This document shows, in pieces, positions 23,963 through 31,331 of a stretch of 48,795 bases of DNA. The position numbers and the translations under genes were made by a program. The notes beneath the pieces were generated by a model that saw only the letters and a program-made list of their open reading frames with translations, was not told the DNA's origin and did not search any database. The DNA comes from CAXXOK01 sp964640955. GTDB lineage: Bacteria > Bacillota > Clostridia > Christensenellales > Aristaeellaceae. The stretch lies in NCBI GenBank assembly GCA_964640955.1, contig CAZXJI010000022.1:1-48795 (forward strand), written 5' to 3'. The first letter of the stretch is position 1. Each line of letters starts with the position of its first letter.

Positions 23963-24679
23963 ATGGATATGGTTGAAGGACAGTATACGCGTTCCGGTGA
24001 GAAGGCTGCGGCAGTCGAAACGGTATGGAACGCGGACGCGGAAAACACAGTGCTGACGGAATGCCGCGAATCGCTTGCGTATCGAATAACCAAGCGAAGT
24101 TTGGATCTTGTATTATCGATCGTCGGACTCATTCTCCTTCTTCCTTTTCTGCTCGTCGTAGCGTTGATCATCTACGTGGACGACCCGCATGGAAGTCCGA
24201 TCTTCGTACAGGATCGCGTAGGATGGAACGGAAAGCGATTCCGTTTTTATAAATTCCGCAGCATGGTGGTGGACGCAGAGGCTCGGCTCAAGGATCTGCA
24301 GGATCGAAACGAAATGGACGGACCCGTTTTCAAGATCAAGGAAGATCCGCGCATTACAAAATTCGGGCGCTATATTCGAAAAAAGAGCATCGACGAATTG
24401 CCACAGCTCTTGAACATCATCAAAGGAGACATGTCCATCGTCGGGCCCAGGCCGCCCCTTCCGCGTGAAGTGGCACAGTACGGCCCTTATGAGATGCAGC
24501 GTCTGCTGGTGAAGCCGGGGCTGACCTGTTACTGGCAGGCACGCGGCCGCAACGATATCAAATTCGACGAGTGGATGCGGTTGGACGTCAAATACGTCCG
24601 GCACCACAACCTGTGGGTCGACGTCAAGCTGGTGTTCCTGACGGCGCGATCCGTTTTAACGGGAACCGGGGCCATGTAG
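23963..24679 (+). CDS. Polyprenyl-phosphate sugar-1-phosphate transferase (WcaJ/CpsE type)
   Basis: A 238-residue phosphoglycosyl transferase (PF02397). One membrane or re-entrant helix (LVLSIVGLILLLPFLLVVAL) is followed by DRVGWNGKRFRFYKFRSM, KKSIDELPQLLNIIKGDMS and IVGPRPPLPREV, all typical of the catalytic core. It loads the first sugar phosphate on undecaprenyl phosphate to start polysaccharide repeat synthesis. The ATG at 23963 follows AAGGGGTGG. The approximately 100 bases before it, after the phosphatase, have no separate gene. A terminator follows, and no glycosyltransferase or flippase is present here, so these must be encoded elsewhere. Confidence 0.9.
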   Translation: MDMVEGQYTRSGEKAAAVETVWNADAENTVLTECRESLAYRITKRSLDLVLSIVGLILLLPFLLVVALIIYVDDPHGSPIFVQDRVGWNGKRFRFYKFRSMVVDAEARLKDLQDRNEMDGPVFKIKEDPRITKFGRYIRKKSIDELPQLLNIIKGDMSIVGPRPPLPREVAQYGPYEMQRLLVKPGLTCYWQARGRNDIKFDEWMRLDVKYVRHHNLWVDVKLVFLTARSVLTGTGAM

Positions 24680-24787
24680 CCGATTCACAAAATGAAACAA
24701 AGAAGATAAACCCGTCTCAGACGGAATAAAAACGATACAGGACGGTTCACAGAGAAAGCGGAATGAACAGGCAAAATGAAAAACAGC

Positions 24788-24827
24788 GCCGTAACCGAAC
24801 GAAAACCGTCCGGTTACGGCATTTCTT
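24788..24827 (+). terminator. Terminator of the exopolysaccharide operon
   Basis: A 10-bp stem GCCGTAACCG (24788-24797) with CGGTTACGGC (24811-24820), followed by ATTTCTT. Confidence 0.65.
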
Positions 24828-24989
24828 CCGCCGGGGAGGCCGATGAAACGCAAAGGCGCGCCCCCCGGCGGCGTGGCGACGGTCGGCGGGGGAAACGGAC
24901 TGCCGGTAGGGGCGGCGCATCTCCCGGTGCCGGCGCGGGGAAGGACGCGGCAGGGAAGCGCCCGCACGTGGCGGGTGCCGCATGGAAAA

Positions 24990-25015
24990 GCCCGCCGCGA
25001 AGCTTCGCGGCGGGC
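24990..25015 (-). terminator. Palindromic terminator of the isomerase gene
   Basis: A perfect 26-bp palindrome with an AGCT centre lies 32 bases past the minus-strand stop. On the minus strand it is followed by CTTTTCC. Confidence 0.7.
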
Positions 25016-25046
25016 GGATGAATCGACCGGTTGAGCGCGCGGGCCG

Positions 25047-26477
25047 TTATTCGGCGTCGGCGCCTTCCTCACTCTGAATCTGCGCGTAGGATTTGATCAG
25101 CCCCGTGTACTGGATGTCCGCGGCGGTCTGCCAGGCGTCCATCGCGGCCGCGGTCTTGGTGGAGAGCAGGTCGGCGCTGATGCTCGCCTTCAGTTCGTCG
25201 GTCAGGTCGACGGGGCCGGAGGGCACGTCGCCGACGTACTTGACGATGTGCACGCCGTAGTCGCTGACGTAGGGAGCGCTCACGCCGCCGACTTCGTCGA
25301 TGGAGAAGGCCGCTTCCACGAACTCCGGCACGAAGCTGGTGGAGGCGAGGGAGACCTCGTAGCCGTCGGGATAATCGCCGCTGGTCATGCCCGGATCGGT
25401 GGCGTTACCGTCGGCGTCCACGCCGTATTCGGCGATCAGCGCGTCGAAGTCCTCGCCCTGGTTGATTTTGTCGTAGATTTCGGTGGTCTTGTCCGCTACG
25501 GACGCGAGAATGTCGGCCTTGGCGGTGTCCACGTCGGCTTCGGTGACCTTCGCCTCGGTATCCGCGGTATCGTCCGTGGCGGCGGTGTCATCCGCAGCGG
25601 CGGTATCGTCCGTAGTGTCGGCGGAAGACTCTTCCTCCATCTGCTCCTCGAGCTGGGCCTGCAGATCGGTATAGGTGGTCATCAGCGTATCGTCCACCGG
25701 CAGGAGGATGTGCTTAACGTAGCGGTAACCGGCGGGATGGTACCAGGGCTTCTCGGTGGCGTACTGGTAATTGTACAGCATCACCTGATACTCGTACGAG
25801 TCCAGATCGTTTTCGTAGAGCGCCTGGTCGTTGGCGACGTTCTCGTCGTACTGGGCCTGAATTTCCTCGTCGGTCACGGCCAGATCCTTGCAGACGAAAT
25901 CCTCCACGCGGTTGTAGGTTTCGTTGTCCAGGTAATTCTGGCGAAGCTTTTCCTTATCGTAACCCAGGTTGCCGTAGTAGGCCTCGGCCTCGGCGTACGC
26001 AGCGGCCTTCTCCTCCTCGGTGGAATCGTCGGTCAGGCTGCCCACGGAGCTTACGTAGTTGTCCAGCGCGGACTGCCAGTCGGCGTCGGAGGTGGCGTAG
26101 ATGTCGTCCAGCTCTTCCTGCGTATACTGGTCCAGGCCGTTCTCGGCGGCGGTCTGCTGGATGAGCTTCATCGTCACGGCTTCTTCCATGGCCACGGCGT
26201 AGTACAGGTCAACCATGGTATCGTCCGGCTCGCCGTAGTAATTGACCAGGCTCTGGTAATAATCGGCGGTTTCGGCCCAGGTTACGTCGCTGCCGTTAAC
26301 GGTGGCGACGACGTCGGTATCGGCCAGTTCCGTGGCGGTATCGGCGACGGCTTCGGTTACCTCGTCGGTGGCGACGTCGGTCACGTTCTGACCGGCGTCC
26401 TCGGCCAGCGCGAAGGATAAGCTTGCCAGCAGGCAAACGCTTAACAGCAGGGCAACCGCTTTTCGGAATGTGTTCAT
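25047..26477 (-). CDS. Secreted PrsA/SurA-like peptidyl-prolyl isomerase
   Basis: A 476-residue protein. Its signal peptide ends about residue 25 (SFALAED) and has no lipobox, whereas PrsA is normally a lipoprotein. A SurA-N-like helical chaperone region (about 55-245) leads into a parvulin domain starting YRYVKHILL (251) and ending YGVHIVKYVGDV. The parvulin domain is interrupted at about 283-313 by an Asp/Thr/Ala repeat rich in TDDTA-like units. It should help fold exported proteins at the membrane-wall interface. The start follows GGAAAGGA, and a promoter lies about 115 bases upstream. Confidence 0.85.
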   Translation of the reverse strand: MNTFRKAVALLLSVCLLASLSFALAEDAGQNVTDVATDEVTEAVADTATELADTDVVATVNGSDVTWAETADYYQSLVNYYGEPDDTMVDLYYAVAMEEAVTMKLIQQTAAENGLDQYTQEELDDIYATSDADWQSALDNYVSSVGSLTDDSTEEEKAAAYAEAEAYYGNLGYDKEKLRQNYLDNETYNRVEDFVCKDLAVTDEEIQAQYDENVANDQALYENDLDSYEYQVMLYNYQYATEKPWYHPAGYRYVKHILLPVDDTLMTTYTDLQAQLEEQMEEESSADTTDDTAAADDTAATDDTADTEAKVTEADVDTAKADILASVADKTTEIYDKINQGEDFDALIAEYGVDADGNATDPGMTSGDYPDGYEVSLASTSFVPEFVEAAFSIDEVGGVSAPYVSDYGVHIVKYVGDVPSGPVDLTDELKASISADLLSTKTAAAMDAWQTAADIQYTGLIKSYAQIQSEEGADAE

Positions 26478-26589
26478 CGTATTGCGTCCTTTCCTTGCTT
26501 CCGTCGGAAGCGTTGTGGGGAAACGGCGTTTTTACCGGTGGATGTTCGTTCGTTTGTCAGGGGAACGGTTCATGCGCCGCATTCAACTC

Positions 26590-26618
26590 ATTATGGCACA
26601 GGTGACTGTCGGGTGCAA
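26590..26618 (-). promoter_or_regulatory. Promoter of the isomerase gene
   Basis: Minus-strand TTGCAC (26613-26618), 17 bases, CATAAT (26590-26595). The leader is about 105 bases. Confidence 0.5.
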
Positions 26619-26703
26619 GGGTTTTACCCCGCTTTTCGCGAATGTTAGGAGTATGTTCAAATTTGGCAGGGCGGCATGACGAACGGCATAAAGGAGAAGA
26701 AGC

Positions 26704-27159
26704 ATGCGCGTGCTGATCGAGAAGTCCGGGCGAACGCTGAGGCTTACGGAAAACGGCTGCGAGCGGATGCGCGCGCGCATCGCGCTGGGCAGTGCGCCGG
26801 TCGGCCCCAAGCGCCGCGAGGGCGACGGGCGAACGCCCGAGGGCATCTACCAGATCTGTCTGGCGAAGGAAAACGGCAAGTACGGCCGCAGCCTGGCCCT
26901 CAGCTATCCCAACGCGGAGGACGCGCAGCGCGCCTACGCGGAAGGCGTCATCGACCGGCATACGCTATCGGCCATCCGGGCCGCGGCGGCGGAAGGCCGC
27001 CGGCCGCCGTGGGGAACGCCGCTGGGCGGCGAGATCTACCTGCACGAAGGCTGCACGGATACGGACTGGACGCGGGGCTGCGTGGCGCTGGCGCCCGCGG
27101 ACATGGCGCGGCTGTTCGCCGTGCGCGACCGTATCGAGGAAGTGGAGATACGGCCGTAA
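26704..27159 (+). CDS. L,D-transpeptidase (YkuD) family protein without signal peptide
   Basis: A 151-residue protein. The catalytic signature is present: H114 in IYLHEG and C126 in TRGCVAL, at the usual H-x10-12-RGC spacing. YkuD enzymes crosslink or modify peptidoglycan stem peptides outside the cell, but this protein begins directly with the domain (MRVLIEKSGRTLRLTENG). It has no signal sequence or membrane anchor, so it is either cytosolic or exported in another way. AAAGGAG lies nine bases upstream. A methyltransferase gene follows at 18 bases. Its length is about the minimum for the fold. Confidence 0.82.
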   Translation: MRVLIEKSGRTLRLTENGCERMRARIALGSAPVGPKRREGDGRTPEGIYQICLAKENGKYGRSLALSYPNAEDAQRAYAEGVIDRHTLSAIRAAAAEGRRPPWGTPLGGEIYLHEGCTDTDWTRGCVALAPADMARLFAVRDRIEEVEIRP

Positions 27160-27177
27160 ACAGAAAGGAGCGGTTCC

Positions 27178-27987
27178 ATGGCATGGTATAACGACCCGCA
27201 GGCCGTATCCGAACAGTATCAGAACGGCGATAACCTGTCAAAACGCGTGAAGCTGCACCAAAAACACAGCACCTCCCCCGTGCCGTTTGCGGACTGGTGC
27301 TTTGCGCAATATGCGTTTGAGGAGAACGACCGCATCCTGGAACTGGGCTGCGGCACCGGAGCGCAGTGGCGGGGGCGGATCGGCGACCTTCCCGCCGGGA
27401 GCGTGCTGGTGCTGACGGATCTGTCCGGCGGCATGGTGGAAACCGTCTGGCGGGCGTACGGCGCCTTTCCCCGCGTCCTGGCGCACAGGGCGGATATTCA
27501 GGCGCTCGCGTATCCGGCGGGAACGTTCGACCGCGTCATTGCCAACCATATGCTTTATCACGTGCCCGATATTCCCGCGGCGCTTGCCGAGGTGCGCCGG
27601 GTGCTCAAGCCGGACGGCGTTTTTTACTGCACCACCATGGGTGCGCGCGGCATGCGCGGCTACCTGCATGATGCCCTGCGCCGCTTCGATCCCGCGATCG
27701 ACGCGTTCGGGGATACGCCTTCCTTCATATTGCAAAACGGCGAAAAGCTGCTGCGCGCGGTTTTTTCCGATGTCCGCAGGATCGATTTTGAGGACTCCCT
27801 GCACGTGACGGACACGCGGGACCTGATGGACTGGATCGAGTCGTCCCCTTCCGCGCAGGGCCTCGCGCCGGGGAGCATCGAGGGGCTGTACGATTATTTC
27901 GAGGCGATCCGCACGCGGGAAGGAGCGATCGACATCCCCAAGGAAGCGGGCATGTTCGTTTCGCGCGGATCGGCGGCCGCCGTCTGA
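27178..27987 (+). CDS. Class I SAM-dependent methyltransferase
   Basis: A 269-residue protein. The SAM-binding motif I is ILELGCGTG (about residues 53-61), motif II is VLVLTDLSGGM, and the post-motif segment is FDRVIANHMLYHVPD followed by ALAEVRRVLKPDGVFY. This resembles UbiE/Methyltransf_11-type small-molecule methyltransferases. The substrate is unknown. AAAGGAG lies before the ATG, and the gene is probably co-transcribed with the L,D-transpeptidase-like gene. It is followed by a strong bidirectional hairpin. Confidence 0.85.
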   Translation: MAWYNDPQAVSEQYQNGDNLSKRVKLHQKHSTSPVPFADWCFAQYAFEENDRILELGCGTGAQWRGRIGDLPAGSVLVLTDLSGGMVETVWRAYGAFPRVLAHRADIQALAYPAGTFDRVIANHMLYHVPDIPAALAEVRRVLKPDGVFYCTTMGARGMRGYLHDALRRFDPAIDAFGDTPSFILQNGEKLLRAVFSDVRRIDFEDSLHVTDTRDLMDWIESSPSAQGLAPGSIEGLYDYFEAIRTREGAIDIPKEAGMFVSRGSAAAV

Positions 27988-28025
27988 GCGGGCCGGGCGG
28001 GTGCAGGCAGAAAGACAGACATTTG

Positions 28026-28068
28026 CAAGCGCGCCCCCTTCGCCGCATTGGCGAAGGGGGCGTGCTTG
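28026..28068. terminator. Bidirectional 19-bp hairpin
   Basis: The stem (28026-28044 with 28050-28068, one wobble, loop GCATT) lies between the convergent methyltransferase and DUF1292 genes. Confidence 0.7.
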
Positions 28069-28092
28069 CCGGAAAAGGACCGGGCCGAAGGC

Positions 28093-28407
28093 TCATTCCT
28101 CGCCTTCCCCGTCCTCCTCTTCCATGATCTTCAGGCACTTCTCGAACACCTTCTGGTATTCGTCCTCGTCTTCGATGGTGGCGTATACGTCGTCGCCGTT
28201 TTCGTCCTGCTCGATCTTGAGGATGATGGATTCGCCCTGCAGGCAATCCTCCATATCCTGCTGAGCCTCCAGCAGGATATAGTTCGCGCCTTCGTATTCC
28301 ACCGTCATCAGGTGGTCGAAAGTCACGTCGTTGCCGTCTTCATCCTGCAAGGTGACGATATGGTCGTTCTCTTCCTCGGGGGTCTCCGGGCGGTCCTGTT
28401 CCTTCAT
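28093..28407 (-). CDS. DUF1292 family protein (YrzB-like)
   Basis: A 104-residue acidic protein. 'IVTLQDEDGNDVTFDHLMTV', then YEGANYILLEAQ, and an Asp/Glu-rich C-terminus match DUF1292. Function is unknown. It lies downstream of ruvX and ireB, the same order as yrzL-yrrK-yrzB in B. subtilis, which is the ancestral context of the family. It lacks the Cys cluster of the paralogue at 962-1312. GGAG lies upstream of the ATG at 28407. Confidence 0.85.
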   Translation of the reverse strand: MKEQDRPETPEEENDHIVTLQDEDGNDVTFDHLMTVEYEGANYILLEAQQDMEDCLQGESIILKIEQDENGDDVYATIEDEDEYQKVFEKCLKIMEEEDGEGEE

Positions 28408-28441
28408 GGTTAACGCTCCTTGTGTCGCGGGCGCTCGGGCG

Positions 28442-28867
28442 TCACGCTTTCCCGCCGGCGGCCAGCCATTGTTCCAGTATTACCGTCGCGGCGAGCTTGT
28501 CCACGTAGTTTTTGCGCTCGTCGCGGCGCACGCCGCCGGCGATCAGCGCCCTTTCAGCGGTGACGGTCGTCATGCGTTCGTCCCAATAGGTCACCGTAAG
28601 GCCCGTCTCGGAAAGCTTTTCCCCGAAGGCGAGCACCTTTTCCGCCTGTGGGCCGCGCGAGCCGTCCATGTTGAGCGGCAGGCCCAGCAGCACGTCCGCG
28701 GTCCGGTAGCGGTCGCACAGCGCGCGAAAATACCGGGCGTCGGGCCCGTAGCCGATCCGCCGGTACACTTCCAGCGGTTGGGCGATGGTGCGGGTGGGGT
28801 CGCTGACCGCCACGCCGATGCGCACGTCGCCCACGTCCAGCGCGATCACGCGCCCGGATGGAGTCAC
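28442..28867 (-). CDS. ruvX: Putative pre-16S rRNA nuclease / Holliday junction resolvase RuvX (YqgF)
   Basis: A 141-residue RNase H-like protein. The N-terminal IALDVGDVRIGVAVSDP is the YqgF signature with the first catalytic Asp, LGLPLNMDGSRGPQ follows, and WDERMTTVTAER and NYVDKLAATVILEQWL complete the fold. The family trims 16S rRNA precursors and is often named for Holliday junction resolution. The GTG start at 28867 overlaps the ireB stop as GTGA, giving translational coupling. Upstream in-frame sequence lies inside ireB and is not part of it. Confidence 0.92.
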   Translation of the reverse strand: MTPSGRVIALDVGDVRIGVAVSDPTRTIAQPLEVYRRIGYGPDARYFRALCDRYRTADVLLGLPLNMDGSRGPQAEKVLAFGEKLSETGLTVTYWDERMTTVTAERALIAGGVRRDERKNYVDKLAATVILEQWLAAGGKA

Positions 28868-29127
28868 GCGTCCAGCCCTTTTAAGTACATTCGCACCAGC
28901 TCCTCCACGATCTCGTCGCGTTCCAGACGGCAAATCATGCTGCGGGCCTGGCTGTAGCTGGTGATGTAGGTCGGGTCGCCGGAGATGAGGTACCCCACAA
29001 GCTGCGTCACCGGGTCGTAACCCTTGGCCTGCAGAGCCCGGTACACGTGCTCCAGAATCTCGCTGGCGCCGTTGCTCCCCTCCACCACGGGCGAGAACTT
29101 CGTTGTGCCGTTCATTTCCGTAGCCAC
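28864..29127 (-). CDS. ireB: IreB family regulatory phosphoprotein (DUF965)
   Basis: An 87-residue protein. The diagnostic DUF965 pattern is present: ILEHVYRALQAKGYDPVTQL, VGYLISGDPTYITSY, and ARSMICRLERDEIVEELV. In Enterococcus the homologue IreB is phosphorylated by the Ser/Thr kinase IreK and affects cephalosporin resistance; elsewhere its role is unclear. I chose the GTG at 29127, eight bases after GAGGGAG; an ATG at 29115 would shorten it by four residues. It leads the ireB-ruvX-DUF1292 set. Confidence 0.88.
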   Translation of the reverse strand: MATEMNGTTKFSPVVEGSNGASEILEHVYRALQAKGYDPVTQLVGYLISGDPTYITSYSQARSMICRLERDEIVEELVRMYLKGLDA

Positions 29128-29157
29128 TTGCTTCACTCCCTCAAAGTGATTCACCTC

Positions 29158-29163
29158 ATTATA
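29158..29163 (-). promoter_or_regulatory. -10 element for ireB-ruvX-DUF1292
   Basis: A perfect minus-strand TATAAT with only a weak -35. It lies 31 bases before the ireB start. A 7-bp hairpin at 29170-29194 just upstream may end rhaD transcription. Confidence 0.4.
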
Positions 29164-29236
29164 CACCAACCGCCCCGTTTAGGAAAGGGGGCGGTCGGAA
29201 AGAGGGGCGCTTTTCGGGCGTGCCGGCGCGGCCTTG

Positions 29237-30079
29237 TCAGCCGTTGTCCCCGGGCGCGTCCAGAAATTCCTCGCGCAGCGGAACGTTGAAGGCGCGGGCC
29301 GTATCCCGCAAACCCTCGTCGGGAATGGTCTGCAGGCAGGGCATGCCGGAGGAGACGACCTTCATGTAGATCTCGGCGGCCTTCTCGATGGTGTGCATCA
29401 GCCCGAAGGCCGTATCCAGGTCGGGGCCGCTTACGAACAGGCCGTGGTGCGCCCAGACCGCCGCGTCGTACTCCCGCATCAGCGCGCTGGTCTCGCGCGC
29501 GATCGCCGCGCCGCCGGGCACCATCCAGGGTACGACGCCCACGCCGCCGGGGAACACCACGGGGCATTCCGTCATGCTCTGCCACAGCGCGCGGGAAAAC
29601 GCGCGCGCCGTCAGCGGCAGGATGAACGTCATGGCGATGATGTTGGCGGGATGCGCGTGGTAGATGACCCGGCAGGCGCCGCCCGTAACCTCCTTGCGCA
29701 CGCTGTGGTTGAGGAAATGACTGGGGAACTCGCTGGTAGGCACGCCGCCGGTCTCAAGCCCCCAGACGATCCGCCACGCGTCGCCCGCTTCGTTGATCTC
29801 CAGAATGCACAGGTTGTTCTGCGGCGCGAGGATCACGTTGCGCATAAACTTGCCGCTGCCCGTGACCACGAAATACTCACCCGCAAGGTTGGCCGCGGAA
29901 ACCGGCATATGCACCCATTCGCCCGGCTCGGGCTGGAAAAACGGGCGGCACTGCGCCACCTCCACCTCCGACATGCGGCAGGAAAGGTTGCCGCCGTTGC
30001 GCTCGTGCCAGCCCTGCAGCCAACCGTCGTTGCAGGTGCGCACCGCCTTCTGGATTACCGTCGTATCCGTCATCTTCAT
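29237..30079 (-). CDS. rhaD: Rhamnulose-1-phosphate aldolase
   Basis: A 280-residue class II aldolase of the RhaD/FucA type. Visible features are GWHERNGGNLSCRM near the N-terminus (Asn-Gly-Gly-Asn-Leu/Ser substrate loop), YHAHPANI (zinc His pair), EYDAAVWAHHGLFVSG (third zinc His) and FPGGVGVVPWMVPG. It splits L-rhamnulose 1-phosphate to dihydroxyacetone phosphate and L-lactaldehyde. The start ATG at 30079 overlaps the end of rhaA (ATGA), so the two are coupled. It is the last gene of the rhaB-rhaA-rhaD run. Confidence 0.93.
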   Translation of the reverse strand: MKMTDTTVIQKAVRTCNDGWLQGWHERNGGNLSCRMSEVEVAQCRPFFQPEPGEWVHMPVSAANLAGEYFVVTGSGKFMRNVILAPQNNLCILEINEAGDAWRIVWGLETGGVPTSEFPSHFLNHSVRKEVTGGACRVIYHAHPANIIAMTFILPLTARAFSRALWQSMTECPVVFPGGVGVVPWMVPGGAAIARETSALMREYDAAVWAHHGLFVSGPDLDTAFGLMHTIEKAAEIYMKVVSSGMPCLQTIPDEGLRDTARAFNVPLREEFLDAPGDNG

Positions 30080-31329
30080 TGGAAATTCCTCGCTTTCAAC
30101 ACCGTGTCTTCGTATTGTTCGATCTGCGGGTACCAGTCCCCTTCCGTAGGCACGCCCCGGCGGGCACAGTATTCCGCCCAAACCGCGCCGAAGGGAAGGG
30201 TCTTGACGGCTTCCTGCCGCGCCATCAGCTCCGTGAAGCGCGCCGCGTCCTGCAGCTCGGTAAGCCGCGCATGCGGCATGAGCAGGGCGTAGAGCAACGC
30301 TTTTTGCACGTTGCGCGCGCCGATGACCCACGCGGCCACGCGATTGATGGACGCGTCGAAAAAGTCCAGCCCGATCAGCGCCCGGTGAAGCGCGTCGCAG
30401 CGGACCAGCTCGCACGCGATCGCCCGAAGCTCGTCGTTGAAACGCAGGACGTGGTCGCTGTCCCAGCGCACGGGACGGGTGAGGTGCAAAGGAAGTCGGT
30501 CAAACCAGCACAGCATGGAGGATATCTTGTCGGCCACCTCCTCGGTGGGATGGAAATGGCCGTTGTCCAGCAGATCGTACACGCCGGGGTGTGTGGCGGC
30601 ATACCCCAGGTAGAACTCGTGGCTGCCCACCGTGTAGGCCTCCACGCCGATGCCGAACACCTTGCTTTCCACGCTGTCCACGACGCCGGGCAGCTTTTCG
30701 GCAAAAATCCAGTCCAGGCTGTCCGCAAGGCGCCGCCGGGGGCCCAGGCGGTCGGCGGGTACGTCCTTGAGGCCGTCGGGTATCCACACGTTGCACAGGC
30801 AGTGCGTGCCGAGCTCTTCGGCAAAGTACGCGGCGATCCGCCGGCAGGCCTGCCCGTGGCGAATCCAGAAGGCGCGCACGGCTTCGTCCGGGCTGGAGAG
30901 CGTCAGGCCGTCCTTCACCATGGGATGGCTGAAAAACGTGGGGTTGAAGTCGATGCCGATGCCGCGGGCCCTGGCGTAATCCACCCACGCGGCGAAGTGG
31001 CGGGGCAGGAGCGCGTCGCGGTCGGCCCGGTCGCCGGGGGCGAACACGGCGTAGCTCGCGTGCAGGTTGATGCGCTTCCGGCCGGGAATCAGGCTGAGCG
31101 CCTTGTCGAAGTCGGCGGTCAGCTCGGCGAAGCTTCGTGCCTTGCCGGGGTAGTTGCCCGTCGCCTGAATGCCGCCGGAAAGGGCCTCGCCGGTGTTTTC
31201 AAACCCGGTCACGTCGTCGCCCTGCCAGCAGTGGATGCTCACCGGCACCGCCGCGAGCGTCTCCATTGCGCTTTCCGTGTCCACGCCGAGGGCCGCGTAA
31301 CGCGCGGCGGCCGTCTGGTATTCGTTCAT
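30076..31329 (-). CDS. rhaA: L-rhamnose isomerase
   Basis: A 417-residue protein, matching the family length. Characteristic stretches are VPVSIHCWQGDDVTGFE, GRKRINLHASYA, FFSHPMVKDGLTLSSPD, CNVWIPDGLKD, and VFGIGVEAYTVGSHEFYLGY, followed by LLDNGHFHPTEEVADK carrying metal ligands. It converts L-rhamnose to L-rhamnulose with a divalent metal. The ATG follows AAAGGAG. The gene begins two bases after rhaB and overlaps rhaD. Confidence 0.95.
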   Translation of the reverse strand: MNEYQTAAARYAALGVDTESAMETLAAVPVSIHCWQGDDVTGFENTGEALSGGIQATGNYPGKARSFAELTADFDKALSLIPGRKRINLHASYAVFAPGDRADRDALLPRHFAAWVDYARARGIGIDFNPTFFSHPMVKDGLTLSSPDEAVRAFWIRHGQACRRIAAYFAEELGTHCLCNVWIPDGLKDVPADRLGPRRRLADSLDWIFAEKLPGVVDSVESKVFGIGVEAYTVGSHEFYLGYAATHPGVYDLLDNGHFHPTEEVADKISSMLCWFDRLPLHLTRPVRWDSDHVLRFNDELRAIACELVRCDALHRALIGLDFFDASINRVAAWVIGARNVQKALLYALLMPHARLTELQDAARFTELMARQEAVKTLPFGAVWAEYCARRGVPTEGDWYPQIEQYEDTVLKARNFQ

Positions 31330-31331
31330 GC

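Larger units (their letters stand above)
24680..25046. other. Intergenic region between convergent genes
   Basis: No convincing gene. The stretch holds two hairpins, listed separately, and a GC-rich segment (24840-24990) where open frames exist but lack ribosome binding sites and family likeness. Confidence 0.4.

Noticed and set aside
24843..25034. Small plus-strand gene in the gap after the exopolysaccharide operon
   Set aside because: No ribosome binding site; it overlaps the palindromic terminator and has a composition like translated noncoding GC-rich DNA.
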